Shown in pieces: positions 42,879 through 52,163 of a DNA stretch of 64,000 nt. The DNA is taken from positions 1,294,723-1,358,722 of the forward strand of contig NZ_LT727828.1 of the NCBI RefSeq assembly GCF_900162685.1, given 5' to 3'. Both the position numbers and the translations under genes were made by a program. Within the stretch, counting starts at the first letter, position 1, and every line of letters starts with the position of its first letter. This DNA is from Terribacillus halophilus. GTDB lineage: Bacteria; Bacillota; Bacilli; Bacillales; Amphibacillaceae. The notes below the pieces were generated by a model, which was given only the letters and a program-made list of their open reading frames with translations, was not told where the DNA came from and made no database searches.

Positions 42879-43145
42879 TTAATCAGTTTCCTGATTAATT
42901 TGTGCTAATACTTCAGGCATCTGACTGTTTATTTGTCTGCCGCTAAATCGCAATACTTTCCAACCGTTTCTACGTAAATATTGATTCTTTCTTCTATCAT
43001 GGGCTTTTTGTTCAGGTGTAGAATGCCATTGTTTACCATCACATCAAATCACCCATATGGTTGTTTTTAACTTTAACTTATCCATAAGGAGGCGTTCTTA
43101 TTCTATCCATAAATCACGTTTATTAGGAACCAGTATGATTATCTA
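42879..43145 (-). pseudogene. DUF559-type endonuclease-like gene remnant with two nonsense codons
   Basis: Read on the minus strand, one continuous frame gives CDGKQWHSTPEQKAHDRRK and NGWKVLRFSGRQI, the tail of a restriction-endonuclease-like (DUF559 / very-short-patch-like) domain with its DG..H and K..WxVLRF pattern. Upstream in the same frame are KTTIWVI, then TGA, and RDLWIE, then TAA, so at least two in-frame stops interrupt it. No start is left. The remnant ends at TAA 42879-42881. It is decaying. Confidence 0.6.
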
Positions 43146-43285
43146 ATAGATTTTGGGATTTGAGACAATGGTCAATAGCGGATGTCGTACTATTCTCCTT
43201 ACATTGAAACACTTCCTCCAATTTTTAACCATTTACCTCTGTTTTCTGTAATGCCAATTACCCACCCGTTTGATAAACTACATAT

Positions 43286-43299
43286 TGTAAACGCTTACA
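43286..43299. promoter_or_regulatory. cre site (CcpA) upstream of the sugar locus
   Basis: TGTAAACGCTTACA is a perfect 14-bp palindrome with central CG, fully matching the cre consensus. LacI-type regulators use similar boxes, but no LacI gene is nearby. It lies 28 bp before the substrate-binding protein start, likely overlapping the promoter or start site. It predicts carbon catabolite repression of the whole locus. Confidence 0.75.
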
Positions 43300-43326
43300 T
43301 CAACAACAAACAAAGGGGGATGTGGG

Positions 43327-44616
43327 ATGAGAAGAAAGTCAGTAGTGGTTGTATGGGGTTTGATCTTGGTTTTGCTGCTTGCTGCTTGTAGTGGTGGAGG
43401 CAGCAGTTCGAGTGGAGGTTCTGGTTCAGAAGATGGCAAGGTGACGCTGCGGATGGCTTGGTGGGGTGATCAGCCGCGAAATGATTATACCGCAAAAGTT
43501 ATAGAGATGTATGAAGAACAAAATCCTGATGTAAAAATTGAGGCGGAGTATGCGAGCTGGGATGATTATTGGCAGAAGCTTTCTCCTCAGGCTGCCGCAA
43601 ATGAACTGCCAGATATCGTGCAGATGGATGTTTCTTATTTAGCGCAATATGCACAAGGCAATAAATTGGCTGATTTGACACCTTATCTTGGTGAACAGAT
43701 TGACACGAGCAAGATGACCGAAGACTACGTGAATGGCGGAAAAATAAATGATGGGATTTATGGTATGAACACGGGAGTAAATGCCGTTGGGTTCCATTAC
43801 AATCCGGACTTATTAGAAGAAATAGGATTTGATCGAGAAATCCCAGAAGGATGGACGTGGGAGGATTACCAGTCCATGTCTGACAAAGCAGCTGCGAAAG
43901 GTATTTACTTTGACACACACTTAAAGCCGGATGTGTTCTTTGATTATTATCTTCGCAGTAATGGTGCACGTTTGTATGCAGAAGATGGCAGCGGTCTTGG
44001 CTACAAAGATGATCAGTTGTTCGTCGATTATTTCGGCATGATAGCGGAGCAAGTAGAAAAAGGTTCCACGCCAACGCCTGATGTACTTACACAGATATCG
44101 GGTATTGAAGATGATCCAGTTGTAAAAGGAGAAGGTGTTGGGATTTTCCAATGGTCCAATCAGTTTGTCGGTTTGAAGCAGGTGGCGGAGAAGCCGCTTG
44201 AAATCGCGCCAATGCCGGGACCAGGTACGTCAGATGGCTTGTATTTGAAGCCAGGTATGTTCTTCTCTGTTTCCCAAAACTCCAAGCATAAAGAAGCGGC
44301 TGCTGATTTCTTGAACTTCTTTATGAATGACATTGAAGCGAATAAATTAATTCTAGGTGACCGCGGTGTACCAGGTTCTTCAGAAGTAAAAGATGCACTG
44401 AAGAGTGAAGTTTCTGAAGCTCAGGCGCAAGTATTTGAATACGTAGAGTGGGCGGAACAAAATAGTTCACCGATGGGTGCGCCGGATCCTGCAGGTGCTG
44501 GTGAGGTGATCGAGCTGTTAGATACAATGTCTGAACAAATTAGCTACGGTCAGATTACACCGGAAGAAGCAGCGAAAAGCTTCCGAAGCCAAGCAGAAGG
44601 TATGCTTGGGCAATAG
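43327..44616 (+). CDS. ABC sugar transporter substrate-binding lipoprotein (YesO-like)
   Basis: This 429-residue extracellular solute-binding protein of family 1 has lipobox LAAC (Cys21) followed by a Gly/Ser linker. Body motifs include LRMAWWGDQPRNDYT, VGFHYNPDLLEE and a central EGWTWEDYQ. It delivers oligosaccharides to the two permeases downstream. SD GGGGG. The ATPase of such importers (MsmX type) is normally shared and lies elsewhere. First gene of the carbohydrate locus. Confidence 0.92.
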   Translation: MRRKSVVVVWGLILVLLLAACSGGGSSSSGGSGSEDGKVTLRMAWWGDQPRNDYTAKVIEMYEEQNPDVKIEAEYASWDDYWQKLSPQAAANELPDIVQMDVSYLAQYAQGNKLADLTPYLGEQIDTSKMTEDYVNGGKINDGIYGMNTGVNAVGFHYNPDLLEEIGFDREIPEGWTWEDYQSMSDKAAAKGIYFDTHLKPDVFFDYYLRSNGARLYAEDGSGLGYKDDQLFVDYFGMIAEQVEKGSTPTPDVLTQISGIEDDPVVKGEGVGIFQWSNQFVGLKQVAEKPLEIAPMPGPGTSDGLYLKPGMFFSVSQNSKHKEAAADFLNFFMNDIEANKLILGDRGVPGSSEVKDALKSEVSEAQAQVFEYVEWAEQNSSPMGAPDPAGAGEVIELLDTMSEQISYGQITPEEAAKSFRSQAEGMLGQ

Positions 44617-44625
44617 AAGCAAACT

Positions 44626-44675
44626 GTGATGAAGCGGAAAGCTGATGCTGCAAATCAGCTTTCTGTCTTCGTCAC
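44626..44675 (+). promoter_or_regulatory. Intercistronic stem-loop after the binding-protein gene
   Basis: GTGATGAAG..AAAGCTGAT (44626-44646) pairs with ATCAGCTTT..CTTCGTCAC (44654-44675), giving two stems of 9 bp with a small internal loop. There is no T-run. Such hairpins commonly protect the binding-protein mRNA segment and produce excess binding protein over permease. Confidence 0.6.
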
Positions 44676-44702
44676 ACTTCTATAAGAGAGGAGTGGAGTG
44701 GG

Positions 44703-45599
44703 TTGTTGAATTCACGGTTACAACGTAATTTATGGGGTTATGTTTTTATCGGTCCATTCGTTATCGGTTTTTTATGCTTTACAATTATTCCTATGATGGC
44801 TTCCTTATATTTCTCGTTTACAAGTTATGGTCTGTTTGACTCACCGAAATGGATTGGGTTAGGTAATTATACAAAAATGTTCACAGAGGACCCCCGTTAC
44901 CTTCAATCATTAAAAGTAACCATTATCTATGTACTAGGCGGTGTTCCTTTAAGACTGGCATTTGCGTTACTTGTTGCCATGCTGCTGAATGCCGGATCAA
45001 GAGCAGTCGGTTTGTACCGCACAATGTATTATCTCCCTTCCTTAATTGGCGGAAGTGTAGCGGTTGCGATTATGTGGCGTAATATTTTTGGCGATGCAGG
45101 AATCGTGAATTTAGCTTTAGGTGGTCTTGGTTTGGATGCTATCCGCTGGTTCGGAGAGCCAACGGCTGCTTTATGGATGTTGATTTTCTTGTCTATTTGG
45201 CAATTTGGATCCTCGATGCTGATTTTCCTAGCTGGATTAAAGTCTATTCCATCCAGTTTTTATGAAGCAGCCAGTGTAGATGGAGCGAACTTCTTCCAGA
45301 AATTCTTTAAGATTACCTTGCCAATGTTAAGTCCGGTTTTGCTTTTCAACATTATCATGCAGACAATTGCTGCATTTATGACGTTTGTGCCGGCATTTAT
45401 TATTTCCAAAGGTACAGGTGGCCCGCTGGATGGAACGCTGCTGTACTCCTTGTATCTTTTCAAGCAAGGATTTGAGTACTTCAACATGGGCTATGCTTCG
45501 GCGATGGCGTGGGTTATGCTGCTGATTGTAGCCGCTTTGACAGGGATTATTTTCTGGACGTCCAAGTATTGGGTGCATTATGAGTCGGAGGTGAAGTAG
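44703..45599 (+). CDS. ABC sugar transporter permease 1 (MalF-like, YesP-like)
   Basis: This 298-residue permease has six transmembrane helices and the EAA loop [20 protein letters not shown] (about 195-215) that contacts the ATPase. TTG start after AGAGAGGAGTGGAG; TTG 44706 is an equally possible start. Forms a heterodimer with the next gene product. Confidence 0.92.
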   Translation: MLNSRLQRNLWGYVFIGPFVIGFLCFTIIPMMASLYFSFTSYGLFDSPKWIGLGNYTKMFTEDPRYLQSLKVTIIYVLGGVPLRLAFALLVAMLLNAGSRAVGLYRTMYYLPSLIGGSVAVAIMWRNIFGDAGIVNLALGGLGLDAIRWFGEPTAALWMLIFLSIWQFGSSMLIFLAGLKSIPSSFYEAASVDGANFFQKFFKITLPMLSPVLLFNIIMQTIAAFMTFVPAFIISKGTGGPLDGTLLYSLYLFKQGFEYFNMGYASAMAWVMLLIVAALTGIIFWTSKYWVHYESEVK

Positions 45600-45601
45600 C
45601 C

Positions 45602-46438
45602 TTGGCCAATTCAAAAGTAAAATATTTTCTTTATCATATTTTAGTCGGAGGCTTTGCTATCTTGCTGCTGTATCCGGTGATCTGGCTGTTAGTCAGTTCA
45701 TTTAAGGAAAGTAACGATATATTCGTCACGGCAGGTTCGCTTATTCCGAATCCATTCACGCTTGTCAATTACCCGCAGGGCTGGGAAGGATTTGGCGGCT
45801 ATGGGTTTGGAACGTTCATTAAAAATACGATCGTATTTGTTTTCTGGATGCTCGTTGGTCATTTGATTTCTTGTTCTTTGATTGCGTTCGGATTTGCCAG
45901 ACTTAAGTTTGTTGGCCGCGGTTTTTGGTTTGCGATTATGCTGGTGACGCTGATGCTTCCATATGAGGTAGTCATGATTCCGCAGTACATCATCTTCTCA
46001 GAACTCGGCTGGCTAAATTCACTTAAGCCGCTTGTTGTTCCAGCGTTCTTTGGGCACCCATTCTTCATCTTCTTGCTCGTTCAATTTATTCGAACGATTC
46101 CGCGGGAGCTGGATGAAGCAGCGACAATCGATGGAGCTAATACATTCCAGATCTTTTATAAAGTAATCTTGCCGCTGATTGTACCAGCTCTAGCAACGAC
46201 GGCAATCTTCACTTTCTATTGGACATGGGATAACTTGCTCGGACCGGTACTGTATTTAAATAGCCCGGATAAGTATACCGTTTCGATGGCGCTGAACATG
46301 TTTTTAAGTAATGAAACAGTCTCCAACTGGGGGGCAATGTTTGCCATGTCCATGGTCACACTTGTACCAGTGTTTGTGATTTTCTTCATCTTCCAGCGCT
46401 ATGTAGTAGAAGGCATCAGTACAACTGGTCTAAAATAG
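45602..46438 (+). CDS. ABC sugar transporter permease 2 (MalG-like, YesQ-like)
   Basis: This 278-residue permease has six helices and an EAA loop [25 protein letters not shown] start just after the upstream stop (GGAGGTGAAG is the SD). Ends 21 bp before the yesL-like gene. Confidence 0.92.
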   Translation: MANSKVKYFLYHILVGGFAILLLYPVIWLLVSSFKESNDIFVTAGSLIPNPFTLVNYPQGWEGFGGYGFGTFIKNTIVFVFWMLVGHLISCSLIAFGFARLKFVGRGFWFAIMLVTLMLPYEVVMIPQYIIFSELGWLNSLKPLVVPAFFGHPFFIFLLVQFIRTIPRELDEAATIDGANTFQIFYKVILPLIVPALATTAIFTFYWTWDNLLGPVLYLNSPDKYTVSMALNMFLSNETVSNWGAMFAMSMVTLVPVFVIFFIFQRYVVEGISTTGLK

Positions 46439-46459
46439 CAGGTAAAGGAGCGGTATTGT

Positions 46460-47083
46460 ATGGCTGCGATAAATAAAGGGCTTGAGTGGATTACGAGAAT
46501 GGCTTATGTCAACATTCTCTGGCTGCTTTTCTTAGTACCAGGGCTGGTACTGTTTGGGTTCTTCCCGGCTACTACAGCCCTCCTGCATGTCATGCAGCAA
46601 TGGCTGCGAGGGAAAACAGAGTTTCCCATATTCCAAACCTTTCTCACCACGTATAAAAAGGAGTTTCTAAACAGCAATAAACTGGGATTTATCTTTGTTT
46701 TATTAGGATATATCCTTTACTTGGACTTTCTTTTCCTAACTTCAGCTGCAAGTGGTACGGCATTATACCTCACGATTCCTTATCTTGTTCTTACCTGCCT
46801 CGTTGGGCTGACAAGTTTATATGCATTTCCGATGCTCGTTCGGTACGAAATGAAACCGCTTCAAATCGTAAAGCGCGCTTTCTTTATGATGATGCTCAAT
46901 CCAGGCCAAACCTTTCTTATGTGTGTAGCAGTTGGAGGCATAGGTGCAATTCTATGGTACTTCCAAGGGTTAGCTTTGTTTTTCAGCTTCAGCATTCTAG
47001 CACTGATTATTATGATGCCAGCTGTAAGAGCATTTGAAAGAACAGAACAAAAAGCATCCAAATTACTGGCTAAACGAGCCTGA
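46460..47083 (+). CDS. YesL-family membrane protein, DUF624
   Basis: This 207-residue protein has five transmembrane helices and the DUF624 N-terminal pattern of YesL: an early WITRMAYVNILWLLFLVPGL and then FGFFPATTALLHV. YesL proteins are habitually encoded with YesM/YesN and sugar importers; their role is unknown. SD AAAGGAGCGG. Confidence 0.87.
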   Translation: MAAINKGLEWITRMAYVNILWLLFLVPGLVLFGFFPATTALLHVMQQWLRGKTEFPIFQTFLTTYKKEFLNSNKLGFIFVLLGYILYLDFLFLTSAASGTALYLTIPYLVLTCLVGLTSLYAFPMLVRYEMKPLQIVKRAFFMMMLNPGQTFLMCVAVGGIGAILWYFQGLALFFSFSILALIIMMPAVRAFERTEQKASKLLAKRA

Positions 47084-47099
47084 GTAAGGAGATTCTTGT

Positions 47100-48380
47100 A
47101 TGAAAAAATATGTACTTGTTGGAACAGGCGGCCGGGCAGAATTTTATTACGGCGCGATGGCGAAAGATTTCAAAGATACATGTACATTAGCAGCTTTTTG
47201 TGACAGTAATAAGACACGGATGGATTATGCAAATCAGCTTTTGGAGGAAAAATATCAGCATCCTCGTATTCCTCTGTATCATGCAGCTGATTTTAGACAA
47301 ATGATTTTACAGGAAAAGCCGGATGTCGTGATGGTCACAACGATTGATCGCACACATCATACGTATATCATTCAGGCGCTGGAGCTTGGCTGTGACGTAA
47401 TAACCGAAAAACCGATGACAATCGATGAACAAAAATGCCAAGAAATTTTGGATGCCATTCATCGGACTGGAAGAGAAGTGCGAGTTACGTTTAATTACCG
47501 ATACGCACCACATAATACAAAAATCAAAGAGCTAATCAGCTCAGGCGTCATTGGTCAAGTGAATTCCGTTCATTTTGAATGGGCACTTGATACAAAGCAT
47601 GGAGCCGATTATTTCCGCAGGTGGCACCGAGACAAACGAAACAGCGGCGGTCTGCTCGTGCATAAGTCCACGCATCACTTTGATTTGGTGAATTTCTGGC
47701 TGGATACAACACCTGAGCGTGTGTATGCGGTCGGTGACCTGCTTTTTTATGGCAAAGAAAACGCTGAGCAAAGAGGCGAAACAAACTTCTACCAGCGGGC
47801 GCATCAGAGCGATCTAGCGAAAGAGGATCCTTTCGCCATTGATTTGGCAAACAATGTGCACTTAAAAGCAATGTATCTGGATGCTGAAAAAGAAGATGGC
47901 TATCAAAGAGATCAAAGTGTTTTTGGAGATGGTATAAGTATTGAGGATACTTTAGGCGTGCTGGTGAATTATAAAAACAAGAGCATCCTGACGTATTCCT
48001 TAAACGCTTACTTGCCTTGGGAGGGTTTTCGAGTCTCTTTTAACGGTACCAAAGGAAGAATTGATGCGCATATTATTGAAAAGTCTTATGTGAATTCGGG
48101 AGGAAAGAAAGCCGAAGAAGGTCAGTTGGAGCAGTTGTCCATCATCGTTAGCCCGATGTTCGATATGCCTTACGAGGTGGAAGTGGAAACGACAGAGGGT
48201 GGTCACGGAGGAGGCGACACAGCTTTGCTGGAAGATCTTTTTGGCAAGCCGCAGCCAGATGTGTTCAAACGAGCCGCATCGCATGTGGATGGCGCGATGA
48301 GCATTATGACTGGTATTGCAGGCAACCTTTCCTTGAGAACTGGCAATGCCGTTACCATAAAAGATTTAATAAAACTATAA
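47100..48380 (+). CDS. Gfo/Idh/MocA-family oxidoreductase
   Basis: This 426-residue protein has an N-terminal Rossmann domain (LVGTGGRAEFYYGAMAKDF; the EKPMT motif at about 101-105 carries the catalytic Lys) and a C-terminal beta-sheet substrate domain with HRDKRNSGGLLVHKSTHHFD (Lys/His pair). Such enzymes oxidise or isomerise sugars and glycosides at C3 or C1. Belonging to the importer operon, it probably acts on the imported sugar. SD AAGGAG. Precise reaction unknown. Confidence 0.88.
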   Translation: MKKYVLVGTGGRAEFYYGAMAKDFKDTCTLAAFCDSNKTRMDYANQLLEEKYQHPRIPLYHAADFRQMILQEKPDVVMVTTIDRTHHTYIIQALELGCDVITEKPMTIDEQKCQEILDAIHRTGREVRVTFNYRYAPHNTKIKELISSGVIGQVNSVHFEWALDTKHGADYFRRWHRDKRNSGGLLVHKSTHHFDLVNFWLDTTPERVYAVGDLLFYGKENAEQRGETNFYQRAHQSDLAKEDPFAIDLANNVHLKAMYLDAEKEDGYQRDQSVFGDGISIEDTLGVLVNYKNKSILTYSLNAYLPWEGFRVSFNGTKGRIDAHIIEKSYVNSGGKKAEEGQLEQLSIIVSPMFDMPYEVEVETTEGGHGGGDTALLEDLFGKPQPDVFKRAASHVDGAMSIMTGIAGNLSLRTGNAVTIKDLIKL

Positions 48381-48395
48381 TTGGAGGCTATTTTC

Positions 48396-49169
48396 GTGGA
48401 AAAAACGGCCGTCATCTCTGGCGGGGCATCGGGAATTGGGAAGGCTGCTGCACGTAAGCTGGCTGAAACAGGTTTCCGTATTTGCTTGCTGGATGTAAAT
48501 CAAGCAAAATTACAAGCAGTTCAAGAAGAAATGGAAGCAGAGGGCTATACCGTACTGGCAATTCCTTGTGATATGGCAGTATATGATCAAGTAGGGGCAG
48601 CGGCCGAAAAAGTGATGCAGCATTATGGCAGGATTGATGTTGTATTTGCTAACGCCGGTATTGTAGGCGAAACATCCTCTATTGAATCAATGAGCATCGA
48701 TAATTGGAGCCAAGTGCTCAGCATTAACTTAAATGGGACATTCTATCTCGTCAAAGCAGTCATTCCTTATGTAAAGCAGCAAGGCGGCAGCATTATCATT
48801 ACTAGTTCAGTCAGCGGCAACCGCGTCTTTTCACAAGCAGGTTTTACGGCCTACTCCACCTCCAAAGCAGCACAGGCAACATTCGCTAAAATGGCCGCGC
48901 TGGAGCTGGCTCAATATCACGTTCGCGTTAACGTCATTTGCCCAGGCGGCGTCGAAACGGATTTTAAAAAATCGATAAAACCTTCGCCTGATTTAGAAGA
49001 AGTCAAAGTACCCGTCACATTCCCGGAAGGCAGTAAACCGTTGGACAATCGATCAGGTAAACCGGAAGAAGTGGCGAATCTGGTGAAATTTTTGGCATCC
49101 GATGAATCAAGCCATATTACGGGAACGGAGATTTATATTGATGGGGCGGAATCGCTGCTTATAGGGTAG
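48396..49169 (+). CDS. Short-chain dehydrogenase in the sugar locus
   Basis: This 257-residue classical SDR has cofactor loop SGGASGIG (about 7-14), NAGIVG, Ser in ITSSVSG and YSTSK (Tyr-x3-Lys, about 158-162). The frame starts at TTG 48381, but that codon is the SD TTGGAGG; GTG 48396, 8 bases beyond the SD, is the start. Probably a sugar or sugar-alcohol dehydrogenase working with the preceding oxidoreductase. A terminator follows. Confidence 0.88.
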   Translation: MEKTAVISGGASGIGKAAARKLAETGFRICLLDVNQAKLQAVQEEMEAEGYTVLAIPCDMAVYDQVGAAAEKVMQHYGRIDVVFANAGIVGETSSIESMSIDNWSQVLSINLNGTFYLVKAVIPYVKQQGGSIIITSSVSGNRVFSQAGFTAYSTSKAAQATFAKMAALELAQYHVRVNVICPGGVETDFKKSIKPSPDLEEVKVPVTFPEGSKPLDNRSGKPEEVANLVKFLASDESSHITGTEIYIDGAESLLIG

Positions 49170-49171
49170 AA

Positions 49172-49206
49172 ACAACACCATGATACTTGTCATGGTGTTT
49201 GTTGCG
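49172..49206 (+). terminator. Terminator of the importer/dehydrogenase operon
   Basis: AACAACACCATGA and TCATGGTGTTTGTT form a stem with one bulge around TACTTG directly after the SDR stop; the T-run is short. Confidence 0.65.
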
Positions 49207-49645
49207 TTTCGTTTTATCAAGAAATGTAGCATGCGTGCGTCGGAAATAGGGTATGTTGCACAGAAAAGTAAAGGATTAAGAGAATAATTACCAAAAATAG
49301 ATATATAATGAACTGGAAAGCCAATACAACACTGGTTTCTTTTTTGGAAAACTGAAGGTGACATTGTAGTTTAGTACAATTGCTGTTAAAAAAGGTAGCA
49401 GTCAAATGTAAGTTTATAGATAGAATACAGATAGAAATCAAGAAGAAGCAAAATCGCATAATTTACACATTTGATAACTTTATATGTATCTTTTACAGCT
49501 TAATAAGAAGGGACACAGAAAGGCGATAAGTTGCCAAGTATGTATCCAGGAAGCAGGGAAACCTGTAAAACTAGCGAATTAAATGGGTAAGAGTAAAATT
49601 TAGATCATAGAGAGATTTACTCAAAGTAAGAGGGGAATAACCAAT
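49207..49645. other. Gene-free stretch before the two-component system
   Basis: These 439 bp are AT-rich. Minus-strand frames (49107-49364, 49217-49459) lack ribosome sites and look like chance. It presumably holds the promoter of the sensor gene. No clear boxes were found. Confidence 0.45.
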
Positions 49646-51424
49646 ATGAAACGATTCACCCGTTTATTTTCTGATCTGAAAATGAAGCATAAGTTGTTTT
49701 GTTTGCTGTCTCTTATCTTGATTTCGTTTAGTGTAGGCGGGTTATTGCTCATCCAGTACGCGCTGCATGTTTATAATGAAGAAATCCATCGACAGTCTGC
49801 CCAGTCATTGAAGGTATCGTCTGCTTTGGTGGAAAAAGAGATTGCAAAAATGAAAAGGCTTTCATATACATTGGCAACAGATCCGTATCTTCAATCCTAC
49901 TTAATTAACTTGAAAGAAAGTGATGGCGGTTATGAGTCTTATTTAACCGGAGTGAGTATAGAAAGAAGACTTGTGGAATTAGGTGCTTTTGAGAATTATA
50001 TCGATTCCATTCAGGTATATGACACAGCGGATCGCAATTACAGTATAGGGAAGCGTGTTGTAGCGATTGGAAACGAGCAGTTATTGGAGTATAAGCGGGC
50101 AACAATGGAAAAGGATGGCGGTGTGGAATGGTTTGTTGCGAATAAGCAGGATGAATCGTTTATAGCTGCCAGAGAGGTGAACGCATATGCAAATTTATCA
50201 TTCGAGCGGTTAGGAATGGTTGTCGTGCGTTTCAATATGAATGAGATGGTGTCTTCATTCGAAGATAGTGCGGCGGAACAAGGAACGAAGCTGCTGATTA
50301 CGAATGCAGACCAGGAAATAATATTTCCTCAGGAAACAGCGGAGAAGGATGCATACTTAGCCTCCAGTTTGCTTGATGATGCTGGCTATCGTTTAGTCAA
50401 TTATGAAGGTGAAAGATATTTTGTGACTTATACCTCGGCCAATTTCACGAATTGGAAGTATATGATTGCTTCTCCTTATAATCAATTGTTTGAAGCAGTC
50501 TCTTTTGTTATGAAAGCCGTCATCAGCCTTTATTTGCTGTTGTTTGTCTTACTGCTTTTGCTTGGCATCCGCTTTATAAAGGGAATCACAAATCCGATTG
50601 AGGCGTTAAACAGAAAGATGAAAAGAGTTGAAACGGCAGAGGTTATGGATTTTCATGATAATCAAGATATAAGATTTACGAATGATGAAGCGGGGCAAAT
50701 GCATGAGAACTTCAATAAGATGATGCGGCAGATTCATTCGCTAATTGAAGAAAACTACGAAAAACAGCTTGTCATTAAAGACGCAGAGTTCAAAACGCTC
50801 CAAGCCCAAATAAATCCTCACTTTTTATACAATACATTAGAATCTATCAATTGGTCAGCGAAACTAGGCAAGGTGCAGGAAACATCCCGTATGGCCACTT
50901 CATTAGGCTTTATTTTGCGTTCTTCGCTTGAAACGAAAGAGTCGCTCATAACGCTTGCTGAGGAAATGGAAATTGTAAACCACTATATTATGATCCAATC
51001 GTACCGTTTTCAAGATCGTCTAGTTTTTCGCAATAAGCTGCCTAATCACCTTCTTGCTTGTAAGGTGCCTAAATTCAGCCTCCAGCCATTAGTGGAAAAT
51101 GCAATCCGATATGGTGTGCAAGAAATAGTTGGTGTCTGTACGATCACCATCGAGGCAGCGCATGTTGGTGAAGATACCGTTATTTCTGTTATAGATGATG
51201 GTCCTGGCATGGATGATGAATTCATCCGTAACCTGCAGAGTGGTGTATATCGTACGAAAGGAACTGGTCTAGGGATACGAAATATCAATAATAGGTTAAA
51301 GATGCTGTTCGGCGCAGCATATGGAATAGAAGTTAGAAGTGAACTTGGAGCTGGAACGACGGTCATGCTGACAATTCCTTATAAAGGAGGGAGTGATCAT
51401 GTTCAAAGTGCTGCTGGTAGATGA
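49646..51424 (+). CDS. Sensor histidine kinase, YesM-like
   Basis: The protein has 592 residues. Transmembrane helices at about 18-38 and 290-312 flank a large extracytoplasmic sensor domain, followed by HAMP (about 312-365) and a HisKA-type phosphoacceptor LQAQINPHFLYNTLESINW (about 392-410). The ATPase has LQPLVENAIRYGV (N box) and VIDDGPGMDDE, GTGLGIRNINNRL (G boxes). LytS/YesM-type kinases sense extracellular sugars and drive importer operons. Overlaps the response regulator by 26 bp. Confidence 0.92.
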   Translation: MKRFTRLFSDLKMKHKLFCLLSLILISFSVGGLLLIQYALHVYNEEIHRQSAQSLKVSSALVEKEIAKMKRLSYTLATDPYLQSYLINLKESDGGYESYLTGVSIERRLVELGAFENYIDSIQVYDTADRNYSIGKRVVAIGNEQLLEYKRATMEKDGGVEWFVANKQDESFIAAREVNAYANLSFERLGMVVVRFNMNEMVSSFEDSAAEQGTKLLITNADQEIIFPQETAEKDAYLASSLLDDAGYRLVNYEGERYFVTYTSANFTNWKYMIASPYNQLFEAVSFVMKAVISLYLLLFVLLLLLGIRFIKGITNPIEALNRKMKRVETAEVMDFHDNQDIRFTNDEAGQMHENFNKMMRQIHSLIEENYEKQLVIKDAEFKTLQAQINPHFLYNTLESINWSAKLGKVQETSRMATSLGFILRSSLETKESLITLAEEMEIVNHYIMIQSYRFQDRLVFRNKLPNHLLACKVPKFSLQPLVENAIRYGVQEIVGVCTITIEAAHVGEDTVISVIDDGPGMDDEFIRNLQSGVYRTKGTGLGIRNINNRLKMLFGAAYGIEVRSELGAGTTVMLTIPYKGGSDHVQSAAGR

Positions 51425-52145
51425 CGAACCAATGCTGCTGGAAGGTATTTCTTCGATTGTGGAATGGGAGCGGCACGGAACCGAATTAGGAGGGATTGCT
51501 CGTAATGGCTTAGAAGCGCTGGAATTCATTCACAAACATGCTCCTGATATTGTCATAACGGATATTACCATGCCTGGCCTGGATGGGATGGGATTGATTG
51601 AGCAAGGTAGTAAGATTTCACCTCTTATCAAATGGATTTTATTGTCCGGTTATAACGAATTTGAATATGCGCAGAAAGCGATGCGTTTCGGGGTAAAGCA
51701 TTATTTGCTTAAACCATCCAGTGAGGAAGACATTCAGGAAGCGTTAGCGGAAATTGTGCAGGAACTCGGCGAAAAAAGGGAACACGCGAAAAAGACCTCG
51801 AGCGACACGAAGCGATATTCTAGTGTTGTGAATAAAATGATAGACAGCATACGTGACAATATAGAAAATCCGGACCTATCGCTGCGCTGGGTTGCGAGTG
51901 AAGTGCTCTATATGAATACAGATTACCTTGGCAAACTGTTTAAAAAAGAAGTGGGAGAGAAATTTTCAGCGTATGTATTAAATAGGAAGATAGATAAAGC
52001 GCTAGAAATTATGGAGAAACAAGACGATATCAAAGTGTTTGAACTGGCTGAACAAGTAGGTTATGGCAACAACCCGCAATATTTCAGCCATATCTTTAAG
52101 AAAAGAACGGGCAGCACACCTACAGATTGGATTAAAAAAAGATAA
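51399..52145 (+). CDS. AraC-type response regulator, YesN-like
   Basis: The protein has 248 residues. A receiver domain (about 3-120) has phosphoacceptor Asp in VITDITMPG (about 54) and Lys in LKPSS. A C-terminal AraC domain has two helix-turn-helix motifs (DLSLRWVASEVLYMNTDYLGK; FELAEQVGYGNNPQYFSHIFK). Probably activates the importer operon upstream. The frame begins at GTG 51393, but GGAGG selects ATG 51399. Confidence 0.92.
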   Translation: MFKVLLVDDEPMLLEGISSIVEWERHGTELGGIARNGLEALEFIHKHAPDIVITDITMPGLDGMGLIEQGSKISPLIKWILLSGYNEFEYAQKAMRFGVKHYLLKPSSEEDIQEALAEIVQELGEKREHAKKTSSDTKRYSSVVNKMIDSIRDNIENPDLSLRWVASEVLYMNTDYLGKLFKKEVGEKFSAYVLNRKIDKALEIMEKQDDIKVFELAEQVGYGNNPQYFSHIFKKRTGSTPTDWIKKR

Positions 52146-52163
52146 GAAGGGGCGTGTTTTTAC

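Noticed and set aside
43286-43299. LacI-family operator instead of cre
   Set aside because: No LacI-type gene is present in the locus, which instead has a two-component system; the full cre match is the simpler reading, though not proven.
49217-49459. 80-codon hydrophobic minus-strand frame
   Set aside because: No ribosome site, overlaps another equally poor frame, and AT-rich DNA easily gives hydrophobic chance peptides.
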